Below are positions 48,780-60,172 of a stretch of 64,000 nucleotides of DNA, piece by piece (the first letter of the stretch is position 1; each line of letters starts with the position of its first letter). The notes under the pieces were generated by a model, which worked only from the letters and a program-made list of their open reading frames with translations, was not told where the DNA came from and ran no database searches. Both the position numbers and the translations under genes were made by a program. Source of the stretch: Paramacrobiotus metropolitanus (taxonomy: Eukaryota; Tardigrada; Eutardigrada; Parachela; Macrobiotidae); the NCBI RefSeq assembly GCF_019649055.1, contig NW_026570246.1, positions 806,001 to 870,000 on the forward strand, in the 5' to 3' direction.

Positions 48780-49010
48780 ATGGCGAATTTACAGGGCATG
48801 ATTCCCAGGCTGGACCTGGTCGAGCGCATCGACAACCGCCTCGGAAAGTTTTGTATTGGTTTATTGTGGTTAATGTTGATTGTTATTCTAATAACGTTCG
48901 TCTGCCTTGAAAATATTATAAAAGTTATTGCCCACCGCCCTCGGCTGTTGGACCTCTGCGTGAACGACACAGCATGTAATGCCACTGCTATCTACAACAT
49001 TACGGGCTGA
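48780..49010 (+). CDS. Small single-pass membrane protein
   Basis: 76 residues, ATG at 48780. A central hydrophobic segment (CIGLLWLMLIVILITFVCL) is followed by a short tail with two Asn-x-Thr glycosylation sequons (NDTACNATAIYNITG gives NDT, NAT, NIT). No family recognised. It is driven from the opposite side of the repeat cluster at 48.6 kb. Could be an envelope-like or host-membrane protein; function unassigned. Confidence 0.55.
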   Translation: MANLQGMIPRLDLVERIDNRLGKFCIGLLWLMLIVILITFVCLENIIKVIAHRPRLLDLCVNDTACNATAIYNITG

Positions 49011-49294
49011 CCTTTCGTGAACTCCCTCCTACGACTTGTCGCGGCAGTCATTTCTGCAACAAAAGCGGACTAAAGATCAACACAAGACTCCTGAATCCAG
49101 TCCTTACATTGGCAGTTCTCCTTCCAACCAGTGGGAGATGGGGCAGTCGGAATATGTATTTAATGCTGTTGATGTTCTGACTTTAATAGTTACTAATTGA
49201 TTTTGTAATGTTGATTTGCTGCGGTTTTGTCGACCTACTGTAATTACCATTGCAAAATGAATTAAAACGTCAAACGTCAGATTTTATTGTTTAT

Positions 49295-52200
49295 TCACTT
49301 TGGTACATAGCCAAACGGTAAAGTGTTCCAATTCTCAACAATTCGGCGCTTGTCATAGGTCATACGAAACTTCTTAGACATGTCGCGCTGCCGCAAAGTC
49401 AAACTGGGCTTATGGCGCTGTATAGAATCAGGATAATTAACATTCACTTCTTCTGAAGTATCCAACATCGACAACATGCGCTCAAAATTGATCAGTTCAC
49501 TAGTAGCTCCATTGAGAGTAAAACCTTTAAGCTTAACGATGCTGACGTCATCATTAGTCCTGTACGCGTATGTTTTCGGACCCAGGCTAACGAATTCGGT
49601 AATGTACTGTCCGGGTTTCAGTTCGTCCGTAAGGTCACCCAAAAACTTGCCCGTTTCCGGCTTGGGCTGGTCGGGTCGGTCCACGAAGATAATAGAGTCT
49701 GCAATATAACAGTGCAATTGCGGATCGTGTATAACGCAGCACGTCTTTGACTGACCGGTATCGAAATATAACAGTCGGTCCTGGACCTGTTCCATGAACT
49801 GCAGTAAATGCAGCCGAGCCCAACAAGTTGTAAACCTGCGGTCAGTTAGAAACTGGGAAAGGTCACGGTCAAAACAAGAAAGGTCATGGCCAGAAACGTG
49901 CGAGGTCACTAGTACTTACGCAGCAAGTACAACATTCGTGCTAGGATTATCTTCAATGAAGCCTTCCTCCTTGGTGTACATGACCTGCAGGACTTCTTCT
50001 CCAAAAAGATCCCACGAGTGGACATGGTACTGGCCGGACAGCAGCAGTTCGTAAAAACGGGCCGGGTCACTAACGTACTCCGTGGTCAACTTGTTGTTCT
50101 GCATACCCAAGCGGCCCCAAAAGCTACAACAAAACATAAATACTGCTCATGAAGTGGGAATCCTGTAACCTACTTACCTATTCAGCATCAGTTTGGCCAA
50201 GGAGCGCAAACCGGGATTTTCCTGCACCTTCTCACTGTCCAACTGTATGGCTTCTTTGGCTTGGTATTCCTGGATGTATTGGGTCTTTTGGTCTTCGGTC
50301 GTAACGTCCGTCGGCCATCCACTGGCCTCGGTCTTGATCTTTAGGAATTTGTTGATGTATCCTTCAAAGAGGCGGTCTTCGTGCTGGTCAAAGTGCCATA
50401 CCTCATAGATTTCCGCGATGACGTAACCACGGTCCAGCGCTGCCGCGATTTCCGGTGTACACCATGTGCCAGTCAGCGCGCGCTCGTGCGGCTCGTGCTC
50501 ACAAGGGGCGTTGATGCGCTGGTCGGCACAGGTCCGACAAAGTGGAAAGGTCAACTTGTCCTTGCTACGGTACGGAAGGATGGGCAAGTACAGGTCATCG
50601 GGCGGCAGCACCTTGCAAGACATAAGGCCAAAGTAACTGCGCGGATCCGCAAAATCCTTGGTGATGATGATCGGATGTCCGGTGGGATACCGTTTGGTCT
50701 TGTTGACGAACGGATATTCGCTGCAGACGTCGTAGTAACAGATCCGTTCATCCTCCACCACCTTGTGATGGAGCTTGACCGCGTTGGTGCGTCCACCGTA
50801 GAAGGCATCCCGCGGATTGATTCCGACTTGAATGTTGACGGTGCGAACATAATCGTTGAATTCGGGGTCAGTGACGCGCATCCTGTCATACTCATGTTCC
50901 CATACGACAATTACCTTGTATCCCATATCTTTAAAATACTGGTCGCGGTCCATGGTTTCCCGGTAAACGTCCGACATCTTTAGGCCGCGGTATGGATGCA
51001 CGGTATTGCCGGCAAAGCACTGAGGACAGCCGTGGAACCAACAGCCGTGAAATTCGTAAACCGTATTCGTCTGGACACAAAATCCGTCCACAAAGTACGA
51101 GCCGATCTTGTGCTCTGAGCCGGTGACCTTTGACTGAATTTCGCACTGACCTTCGGCTTCCATCCACTGTAGCCAACGAAGGGCCTTGGCGGACTGTGGG
51201 CGGTTGCGTCCGAAGCCCTGGTTGGGAATCAGGCCGATCTGCTCCGGCTTCAACAGGAAGGTCCGCCAGTACACGCTGCAGACTCCGGCAATGGTGGCGG
51301 CCGAGACAAAAGGATTCAGGCCATCACTAATGTCCGTGAAGAGCTGGGCAAACTGCTGGCAACACTGACGCAATACCGTAACGTCATTCTGACAATACTG
51401 AACGAACTCTTTCCGAAAATCAAAAACTCCGCCCTTGGCCGCAAACTCCGCATCGTACCACCGGTCAAAATCCATCCGGTCCTTCATCTTCATACTGCCA
51501 TAACCGTACTCGTCCTTGGAAGGAAAAGGCACAACGCGGTTCCAGTTCTCGGGCCGATTGAATCGGTGGGGAAAGGTTCCCTTGCTGGCATTCTGCAATC
51601 CAAAGGTCGCCGGCCATTTGGACAAACTTTGCGGATTGTAGTTGTAGCTGTCACGGAAGTGGATGTTGTACGGTGCCGGGACGTCCAACATCAAAATCTT
51701 GCCGCCATTCATGATGACCTTTGGGACGATGCCATTACGCAGCAACCAGTTGAGGATAAAGTATCCGTCAAACCCCTATGAAAAGCAGTCCGATATACCA
51801 GAGTGAATCTAAATGAACTGTCTGGACAGAATACCTTAAAATTGTGGGCAATGACGTAATAACCATGGTGGTTTTCCTGGAAAAGGAATGCGCAAAGGTC
51901 ATCGGTAACGTCCTGGCCAATATCGCTAACAGAGTCCGGGAAAATCCATTCAACCCCCTCGTCATTCTGCACCACCTATTATAACACAGCATTTTGTAGT
52001 TACACTATGAAATATATGCAGCGTCAAAACATACCGCCAAGTTGGGCACAAGGTCGCCTGACGATGAAACATAAGTTTCAAAATCAAAATACAAAAACTT
52101 GGAGGCGCTGCATTTCGTCTTCCGGTCCAACGTAAACGGCTTGGGACGCATGTAGCAGCGATGATCAGCCGGGAGGTCAAACACACCGCATGTCTTGCAT

Positions 52201-53471
52201 TTGGTCTCACCGCAACGATGGGGATTGTCCGGCTTTCGCCGGGCATTGGAGTAAATACATCGGCACTGGGCACACAGCCTCACGGTCGCACAGATAGCTT
52301 TACGTTGTCGATGCCGACCCTTTGCACTACCGACCTTGTGGTAATTAAAACAATCTTGCCCAGGAAAAGTACGATTACAGTCCCCACAAACAATCGGATT
52401 AACTGCATCTCGCGGGCAATCAACACGAAGGCATAAAGAACAATAAGCACTACAACGGTGATGGATGCGATTATCGTACCCCTTCATACAGTCAAAACAC
52501 CAGTAACTCTGCTTAAAAAACGCCGGCAACGATTTCAAAAGATCGAAATGACCATCATGATGCAGCAGAATTATGGTCTTCTTATGCTTATGACCTTTAT
52601 GGACTATCGCGTTCGCATGATCAACACTAGCCACAATAATGCGATATTTCGTAAGAACTCTTTCGAACGCGGGGATATCACTCAGACTGTACGGCCGCTC
52701 TGGTAAACCGGCTTCCTGGATAAGCTGCTTGGCTAACTTTGTAATCTTTCGCTTACCACGTCGCAGGCTTCGGAATAGCTTCTGGTCGTTGTCGGCTAAG
52801 GCTTTACCAATCATCAAGGCGCGCGCCATACAAAGGTCATCGTTGCCGTCCACAACCACCACGGACTTCATCTTCTTCAACCGCCGCATTAGCAATGCAG
52901 GTACATCCTTGAGACAGCGACCCACAGGAATTTCCGTATGCTGGACAAAAATTTGGAAGGAATCATCAATGATGAACTCTTCATGACTATTCAAAACGCG
53001 CTGAATATCAGCCATCCAACGTTTTACACTGAGTTCAGACCGTAGCGTCAAGGACGTGTACAAAGGGCGATTAAAATGACGAGAATCTACACGTAGGCGT
53101 ACCGCGTCATGGTCGCTTACACCAGTTAAAACAACAGACAAAATGTACTCAAGAATACACCAAATAGTTTGCGGAATATCACTGTGTGGAATATCCTTTA
53201 ACTCGGAAACTTGAATATCAAAAGTGTTAAGATGAACACGAAACTTTCGAGAATATTTACGACCGATGCACCGAACGTCAACACTATCAGCTATGCACGC
53301 ACTACCACCCCACTGGGGCACGGGATCTTCATACTCCCAGTCATCTGCTGCTGCTAATAGCGCGGCATCACGCAAAGTATCATCATCTAACTGCATATTA
53401 CCATCATCATCATCCCAATCACCATCCGCTATCAAGTCAGCCATATCAATATCTGATAATGTGTAATCCAT
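49295..53471 (-). CDS. Protein-primed DNA polymerase B of the Polinton (six exons)
   Basis: Replicates the element. Exons 52035-53471, 51835-51975, 50178-51775, 49920-50123, 49756-49835, 49295-49698 are phase-matched GT-AG and total 1,287 residues with no break. N-terminus is acidic, then Cys/His zinc-finger clusters (CFDCMKGY, CSLCLRVDCP, CGDCNRTFPG). Exonuclease motif I is LYFDFETY; motif II spans the 51,776-51,834 intron (HNFK then GFDGYFIL); motif III is the YCQNDVTVLR block. Polymerase motif A is YYDVCSEYPF; motif B crosses the 50,124-50,177 intron (KLMLN then FWGRLGM); motif C (YFDT then SIIFV) is cut by a 57-nt intron (49,699-49,755) that is itself open in frame. All five introns are 54-84 nt. 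Upstream is the motif cluster at 53.6 kb. Confidence 0.93.
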
Positions 53472-53562
53472 TTTTAAAATTTATTTGCAACACTTTCAGA
53501 ACAAAAATCACGCTAACTGAATTTTATTCAGAACAAGTGAGCATCAACTGAAATACTGATAG

Positions 53563-53616
53563 GAGCTAACGTACGCACTGCTGTTGCTAACCTACGCAGT
53601 GGCTAGGCTACACAAT
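53563..53616. promoter_or_regulatory. GCTAAC repeat cluster upstream of DNA polymerase
   Basis: Three units: GAGCTAACGTACGCAC, GTTGCTAACCTACGCA, GTGGCTAGGCTACACA, about 90-150 bp upstream of the polymerase start and just past the stop of the next minus-strand gene's neighbour. Confidence 0.65.
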
Positions 53617-54930
53617 AGTTGACAGGAAAGTTCAACACCTGACACTGCTGACGCACGTATTCAGTGCTTGCAAAGCATGTAAAAGAACAATCAGAATACA
53701 CAGGCATCAGTTCAATTAAAATGCTGTAGAAACTGGTAGCATGCAGTTCGGTTAACATGGAAAACAATTGGTCTTCCGTCGGTCCAACGATGTCCTTCGA
53801 GCGCGCAGCATGGACGGCTTCCATGGTCAGGTAAGCCCGGAAGTCGTTCCAAAACTCCTGCGGTAGCGCTAAAAAAATGAAGAAATAATTTAGTTAGTTC
53901 TTGCCGTTGAAGCCAATATAAAAATACATTTTTACCATAAAAAATTAGATTCAGTGAACAATGAACGTGAAAATATGAACATCGAACTGAACGGAAATGA
54001 ATTTTGATGAACACTGAACTTTAATGAACATTGAACTTTATGAACGTTGAACAATGAACTGAACTTGAATGAACTTGTGACCTTACGTTTGATCCCATGG
54101 GAGAATCCCGGGAAGAGCTGCGGGAGGAGCTCGTACCAGTTCTTGCCTCGGAGGCGCTGGAGGGTAGTCTGGCTGATCTTGGGAGTGGCTACGCTGCGAT
54201 GGTTGTCGCCCCTGCGCGAAATCCGCAGCTGCAGGTGCTTGCCAGAGATCCAGGCGGCGTGCAGGGTGAGAGAGAACTCTTTTCGAAACGACGGGCTGGC
54301 TAGCTCTTTCCTCTGGACAGGTGGCGACGGACTGCGGCTCAGGGCTTCGCACTCGGCGGAGAGGAGAAAGCGCAGCACTGCACGCAGCTCGCCCATGGTG
54401 GTGGCACAGCCGGCCCTCTCCTTCCCACGGCTGGTATGCAAGGTCGCGAACTGCGGGATGCCATTCTCACGGGTGATGTTGATCGTCAACGCTCCGGCTT
54501 GCGCCAAAGTCACAGTGTCCACGTTGGCGAACATCGAAACCAAGCCGCCAGGTCGGACTTGGAGGAACTCGTGCAGCGATGCTTGTTCACCGAGCGAAAG
54601 TGGGGATGGGTTCATCGGAGGCGCTGGGTCGAACGCTGGCACCAGTTGGCATGGCGGTTGAAACAGGGTAGTATTGCTGGGTTCCGGCACATGGATAAGA
54701 ACGGGAACAGGATCCGGTTCGAGCGGCGGCGGGGAGATGGCCTCGTAACGAGGCAGGAACTGCTCTTTCTGTGTATCCGGATCGACAAATCCCTCGCGCA
54801 CTTCGGGAACCACACCAGCTTCCCGCAGGATCTCATCCACGATATCGAATTCAGCGTTAAAGGACGCCACACTTTCATTAAAATTACGGCCCCAGGCCTC
54901 CCAATCCATTGGAGAAAGGTACTCGGACAT
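53603..54930 (-). CDS. Unrecognised Polinton protein, 369 residues, two exons
   Basis: Exons 54087-54930 and 53603-53868 join in phase (AAAC|GTAAGG ... TTTAG) to 369 residues; start chosen at MSEYLSPMDW. The N-terminal third is Pro/Glu-rich and disordered. The middle has two stretches with a strand-strand-helix look: ANVDTVTLAQAGALTINITR with GELRAVLRFLLSA, and GKHLQLRISRR with ISQTTLQRLRGKNWYELL. These faintly recall PC4-type units, which would make it a second single-strand-binding candidate, but I would not rely on this. The 218-nt intron is full of AATGAACnTTGAAC-type tandem repeats. Confidence 0.55.
53940..54075. repeat. Short degenerate tandem repeat in an intron (ATGAACNTTGAAC)
   Basis: Repeated ATGAACATTGAACTTTA-like units fill the intron of the 369-residue gene. 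Confidence 0.7.
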
Positions 54931-55068
54931 TTTAGAGATTAGTACAAACAAATAAATCGTGTAAGTCAAATATTACAAGTTTGTAATAGCAGATAACTAC
55001 AAATAATTTACATGAGATCGAGTTCCAGTGGTGTAAGTCAGCAACTGATTTTGCAGGTTGTAATAAAT

Positions 55069-55125
55069 CGTATACGCTAGCAACTGGCTGGGTAGACTAG
55101 CAACTAGATGGGTAAAGTAGCTACG
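55069..55125. promoter_or_regulatory. Degenerate GTTGCTAG motif cluster
   Basis: On the minus strand: GTAGCTACTTTACCCA, GTTGCTAGTCTACCCA, GTTGCTAGCGTATACG, upstream of the 369-residue gene. Weaker than the other clusters. Confidence 0.45.
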
Positions 55126-55316
55126 GAGCGTTGCTGTGGTAACGTTAAGTTTGTATGTGTGTATGCAAATACTTGTAAAAGTAAACTGAACTAACGTATG
55201 TGCGAGCACTTAATAATCCGTCAAACGTTAATTGAGACCGCAGTCGACTGATTTTTATTAATTTCATTCAACAATGCTAGAAAAATAACACAAGTAGCGG
55301 AAAAACAACAAACAAA

Positions 55317-56234
55317 TTACATTTCCAAATCCGCAGAATCCTCGGAGCACGAGTTGCTCACATGATCCATTTCCCAATCCGGATCTACGAATAAAAAGAA
55401 TTAAAAGCAAATTAAAAATAATTCAGCTTAAAAATCAAGTTTACCTTCTTCCAGCGCCTTGACGGCGGCTGCCATTTCTTCAGAATCCTTGGTGGATTCT
55501 TCTTCGAATTCTAGTAAAAAAAATATAATTGATAAATAAAAAGGAACGCAAGACGGTTAGATAGTAATTAAGAACATTAATAAAAATAATTACCAGTATC
55601 GGAAACATATAATTCCGATTCCTCATCGCTGCTGGAATCCTCCTGGACGAGGTGTCCGGTCACTTGGATGTCGGTGTTGGGAAACAGCAGCTCCAGTGCT
55701 TCCTGACAGGACGAACTGCGGGTGATCGGGTTGTATCCGACATCCAGTACATCCAAAGGCAGGTTTCGGATCGGTCGGAAGTCATCCGCCGAGTCAAACA
55801 GGTTGTCCGGAAGGTGGAGCTGCCGGAGGGAGTGACAGTCACGGAGGGCCTCCAAGGCCGATCCGGAAAGAGCGTTGCCCTCCAAGTACAGCGACTGCAA
55901 TGTCGCTTTACTGGGGAGATTGGCGAGCGATGTAAGGCCACACTTGGCCGCAGTGATGGATCTATAAATTTGCTTTTCATTTATTTACGTATTTTTTCAT
56001 TCTAAGATTTTTACCGAATTATTTGGGTTTTTTTAAAATTATTAATGTGAATAAAACTCACTGGATGTTGGTGAACTGGGCAAGCAATGGCGTTGCTGGG
56101 ATTTCCAACATCTTAAAATGATCAAAATACAATGTGGACGTCGTCGGCGCCAGGGTCTGCAGGTATGCCTCAACCTGGGCGGTTGCATCCTGGAAATTAA
56201 CGGCAGGAGCGGGATGGTCGGCGTTATTATCCAT
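55317..56234 (-). CDS. ANP32-like leucine-rich acidic protein (four exons)
   Basis: ANP32 proteins are nuclear LRR proteins with acidic tails that bind histones and inhibit phosphatases and acetylation. Exons 56062-56234, 55594-55961, 55445-55510 and 55317-55384 join with correct phases to exactly 224 residues. The order of features matches ANP32: TNIQSITAAKCGLTSLANLP, LQSLYLEGNALSGSALEAL, LRQLHLPDNLFDSADDFRPI, LDVLDVGYNPI, LLFPN, then an acidic tail (EDSSSDEESELY, EFEEESTKDSEE, SEDSADLEM). It is slightly shorter than animal ANP32A/B and its tail is less purely acidic. The intact four-exon structure suggests capture of host genomic DNA rather than a retrocopy. A motif copy lies upstream at 56,359-56,372. 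Confidence 0.85.
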
Positions 56235-56358
56235 GGTAACACAATACAGCAATAAATGTAAAAGAGCAAGGTAAAATACGCGGAACGAAGCTAGTGAGAT
56301 TGAATGTGGAATTCTGCTACAGCATCTTCTTTATATGCGAGTAAACGAGTACAAATTG

Positions 56359-56372
56359 TGTCGCTTAGCCAC
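56359..56372 (-). promoter_or_regulatory. Single GTGGCTAAGCGACA motif upstream of ANP32-like gene
   Basis: Minus-strand reading GTGGCTAAGCGACA matches unit 4 of the 48.6 kb cluster at all but one position; it is about 125 bp upstream of the start codon. Confidence 0.55.
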
Positions 56373-56605
56373 TAAACCAATAAGGATTTTCTATTTTATT
56401 TTAATATTTATTTGTCGAATGCGGCGCTCTCCACAATAGCGTACTACGCCTATTCCATTTTTAATTGAGCATTTACAGTTGTGGTGCACTACAGTAGTCG
56501 GTTAAGGTTATTTTAGCACAGATCATAGGAAAATCGTTGCAGAGCAGACGCTCACGACCATCCGCTCAAGGAATACAAGCTCTAATCATCACTAGACATA
56601 TCAAT

Positions 56606-58620
56606 TCAAATGACCAGTAACAAATTGTTCCACAACACACTGACACATTTTTCCTTGAGAATCGCCTCACTCTGCTTGAAATCACACCACTGTGCCTCGT
56701 TGCGCTCCAAAGCCTGGAAGGCCAAATCGTAGACCATCTGTTGTTCCACATCATCTTGTTCCATTCGGGCAGCATGCAGCGCTACATCCAGCAGCACCAT
56801 TCGAGCCGCCACATCCTCTACAGGTTTCCATACAATTGCCACAAAATGATCTGCATCACTGGGCAATTTGACCTTAGAGAGTTGCAGCTTCCGTATCGGA
56901 GTCCCCGGGAAAATGAATTTCTCTTCGCAGACATTAATTATACTATCAAACAGCATAGCTTCTTCTTCATTCTGATCGGCGTCAGCGCAAATCTCACGCA
57001 AAGAATTATCCGAGGAGGAAGATGCTTGTTGATGGATCAGGCACAATGCGTCCACCGCGGCATAGAAACTGTCCACTTTGTGCTGGTGTGTATATTCACC
57101 TTGTTTATGCGGCTTTTCCGTTCATTCCATAACGGTTTCAGCCACTTCTGGCATCACTACTGGATAGTGGACGGCGGTAAAGAAGTTATCTTCCATCCAG
57201 TCGTCCGATGGCAGCGGAATGTCAATCGGTTTAAACGCTTGCTTAAGTGATAAGGATGGAGAGGCATTGTTCGAAAGATTTAGTCTAGGTGACAATTGAG
57301 GCGAAACACTCCCGTCCGGTGAGTATTCGTTGACTATCGACCGTGTTACACCCAATAGATCGTCTACAAATAAGTTGATGCTGATTATGCCGGCGATTTT
57401 AAATAATTCCGTCAAATGAAACCACACCTTGCAGTTTCAAAAACTGTGCAAAACACTTAAAATTGCGTCCACCGGTAGTTTCAGTTTGATTTTGCAGTTT
57501 CAAAAACTGTGCAAGATACTTAAAATATCACAATATCTGCTGAGGTGCTGAAAACCTTACCAATAATAGAATGTCTAGACGACGAAGTGGATCTAGCTGA
57601 TTCGTGTGCAGCATCCTAATCTCCACCTTCCACCGCCCCAACTTTACGACCAGCAAACAGATCATTTCCATCCAGTTTCTTGTCACCGCCCGAATTATCG
57701 TTGCTAATTTCTTCAACCTCTTTTTCACTTGCATTGGCGGGGTGATCATCAATCTCTTCCACAATGGAAACAGCCACGCCGCTTTCCGACACAATATCAT
57801 CTAAAAACAATTCAACTTTTTAGCCTGTATTAACAAAACATCCCATTATTCATACCGGCTGCAGGTAGTAGTTCTCCATGTTCTAATTCATCTTCAACAG
57901 GGGACACTTCCTGCGCATTTTTGGAAGGGAAACGGAGATCCAAATCAAAGTCTCGTGGACGGCAATATCCGATAAAATAATATCCACCTAAATAAACAAT
58001 GTTATCAAAATCTTGCAGATTCACATCAGCTTGGCCAGTTTCCGAATGGCTGGACGACAAGAAATCACTCCGAATCGATGCAACAATATCGCTGCGGTTT
58101 TCGTTGGCAATGCTCTCGTCATGGGTGGCAGTTTCACTTTTCTTTGGGGGGAGATTTCACTCGGTCTGGTTGGTTTTGAATACCTTCATCGTCCGAAAAA
58201 GTGTCAAAATCGTCCACAAATGCATCTGAAGCAAGAAGTGTTAATTTCAAAATTATGTCCCACTGCTGTATTAAAGAATCTATAAACTGACAGCGTTGCA
58301 TTAATATGAATCCGATAAAAAACCACATGCAATTATGAATTTATGAACCAGCTAGAAAAACTAACCAAAAACGTTAAGGCATGCAGAATACCTGGAATGG
58401 AGAGCATCGGACTAAGCGTTGGCGAAACGATGTCATGAACATTGCTATCCACTTTGTCCAATTTGGTATTTCGATCCATCTTATCATCGCCATTAATGTG
58501 CAAACGAAACTCCTTTTCCGTGGAACCAGTCGCTGCATTGTACCCAGTCTTTCCATCGGAGTATCTTTCAACAACCGGATGATGTAGAGAAGGAAAGCGC
58601 CCACTTTCTCTAACGCACAC
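56606..58620 (-). pseudogene. Multi-exon acidic Ser/Asp-rich gene with in-frame stops
   Basis: A chain of short minus-strand exons with good GT-AG borders and similar acidic content. Examples: 58184-58225 (42 nt, DAFVDDFDTFSDDE), an exon ending near 57,850 (LPAAG), 57616-57800 (DDIVSESGVAVSIVEE), 57561-57615 (DAAHESARSTSSSRHS) and 57122-57363 (VSPQLSPRLNLS). An upstream exon near 58,390-58,600 has a related VSPTLSPMLSIPG. Reading is interrupted by an in-frame TAG at about 57616 and an in-frame TGA at 57122. The same frame continues past the TGA to 56606 with a helical domain (KVDSFYAAVDALCLIHQQ, FVAIVWKPVEDVAARMVLLD). It is therefore a decaying gene, two genes, or one using readthrough. Function not recognised; exon set incomplete. 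Confidence 0.4.
57429..57525. repeat. 63-bp direct repeat containing a small palindrome
   Basis: TGCAGTTTCAAAAACTGTGC occurs at about 57,431 and again at about 57,494, each followed by a similar ACTTAAAAT. Lies in an intron-like gap of the acidic gene. Confidence 0.75.
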
Positions 58621-58639
58621 ACATCACGCACCTGTGATG

Positions 58640-59740
58640 AATCGCTTCAAACGAACGCAGACAATTGCGTACACTTACTGGCACACTGGCTCAGATGCTG
58701 CGTGGACTGCACATTGAGCTGGAAAGTCTCGGCTGGCTGCTGGTCCATGGCATCGGGACTGCGCTCCGCTGCACAGACAACAACGTTCGGCTGCAAAACC
58801 CCGGCGTCGCTTGTTTAATTCACCAACAGAACAGACAGTTCGCTCACACTCGTGAGAAGCAGTACGTTCACGGAGCAGACCTTCAAATCATCGATCAGCT
58901 TTTCGATGGCCATGGGATCGCACAGATACCAGTCTTAACCAGATTGGGATGTCGATCAGCACGGGAAATGCGAGCCCGGTCCTTTGCCAACCCACTGCGA
59001 TGAACGCTTCCAGAACGGCGCAACCAAGTAAACAGGAGGAGCTAGTGATGAGGACGCGCTTGCTGAAGTTAGTGGCCATCGCTTCAGCGAAGCAGACACT
59101 GCACACAAAGAAGTCCAAACGGCACGCAAAATAGAACTACTAGTAATACAAATGCACGTTTGCAGCAAACATCTGCAGTCCTGTAAAATCATTACGACCG
59201 CAAAGTGTTTCGGGTTTACTTACAGTAATGCTTTCCAGTTACGTACATGCGGTGTGCGTGTGCGTGCGGTAGGTCATGCGACACGCTCAAATTCGCAGCA
59301 ATTATTCTTTTCGAAAGCAGTCCTACTTATCGTTAGTATGACTACGTACCTATTACCTAATCATATTTTGTGGCCAAAGCTTAAAAAATGCACTAATGTA
59401 CGCTGCATTAAAAATACATACACGGTACAACTAAAGTATTTGTGTTCTAATAAAAAGTTTGTTACTTCACCAACTACAATATAATAAGATTCATCATCTT
59501 TAAATCAGCTCGCGCTAACTGCGGACTGCGGTAACCAAAATTTGCAAACCATTTAACTGGATTTCATGATCAACAAAAAAACATAACCGCTTGCACGCAA
59601 CATAAAAATCTAATGATTCGCTACGAAAGTAAAGCCAGAAAACTATTTATCCATTTTTTAGCAGACAGCAGGGAGAACCAAACCATCTGCATATGAAAAA
59701 CACAAAACAATATCTTATGTCAACTAAGTCGCGTTTCCTA
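58640..59740. other. Unresolved stretch of the Polinton
   Basis: Minus-strand reading suggests coding remnants without a consistent frame. Near 59,070 there is MATNFSKRVLITSSSCLLGC..., near 58,915 MAIEKLIDDLKVCSVNVLLL..., and near 58,750 MDQQPAETFQLNVQSTQHLS with a GTAAGT donor at about 58,673. They may be exons of one accessory gene upstream of the acidic gene. From 59,160 to 59,740 I see nothing. Confidence 0.3.
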
Positions 59741-59953
59741 TCACACAAACCCAAAGTTCGTGGTTTAAATGGCTAAAAGCAGTTTGGCTCGCATGATGAT
59801 CTGGGAAGAGTAATACGGAATATAAAATCGTGAGATGCACGTGTTGGCTGTCGGTAGATGTGTATCATCGGCCGGCCGAATGGTCACCGACGGGAGCGGC
59901 GCGAAATCAGCTTCACTGGCCGGCATGGCTGAACACCCCGTCCAGAAATACAA
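59741..59953 (-). pseudogene. Stranded terminal exon of a UBR5/hyd-type HECT ubiquitin ligase
   Basis: A single open stretch behind a good splice acceptor (TTATTGCAG|TTG) encodes the last about 70 residues of a HECT domain: [37 protein letters not shown] with the catalytic Cys, and [16 protein letters not shown]. The pattern, including the TNFGFV end before a TGA at 59741, is that of UBR5/hyd, whose C-terminus reads AIKTKNFGFV. Here the Lys codon after LLLAI is TAA, so the frame is cut eight codons early. No other HECT exon is present. It looks like a fragment of a host gene captured into the element and decaying. The acidic gene upstream has a GTAAGA donor four bases after its stop, so the exon may survive as a 3'UTR exon. 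Confidence 0.8.
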
Positions 59954-60172
59954 CTGCAATAAATTAACGTGTCAACAACAGAGAGCTCTGTAAAAACTTA
60001 TCGCAACATATTGAACTCAATGTGTGTATGCGTGTACATGAAGACTACAAATTTTATACTGAAAATTTCACAAAATTCCCATTTATTTTCCTTTAAATTT
60101 CTATCACATAAAATGACTTTTCCAGCCTAACTGCTATTAAAAATTTAGGAATAATTAAAAAGTGGTCTTACA
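59954..60172. other. Non-coding, possible intron
   Basis: AT-rich sequence between the GTAAGA donor at 60,169 and the acceptor of the HECT exon at 59,954. Confidence 0.4.

Noticed and set aside
58184-59130. An LxCxE-type retinoblastoma-binding or other oncogene-like motif in the accessory region
   Set aside because: I looked for it and found no true match (nearest is INVCEE, spacing wrong).
59152-59484. 110-codon plus-strand frame within the Polinton
   Set aside because: Opposite to neighbouring genes, irregular composition and no recognisable domain.
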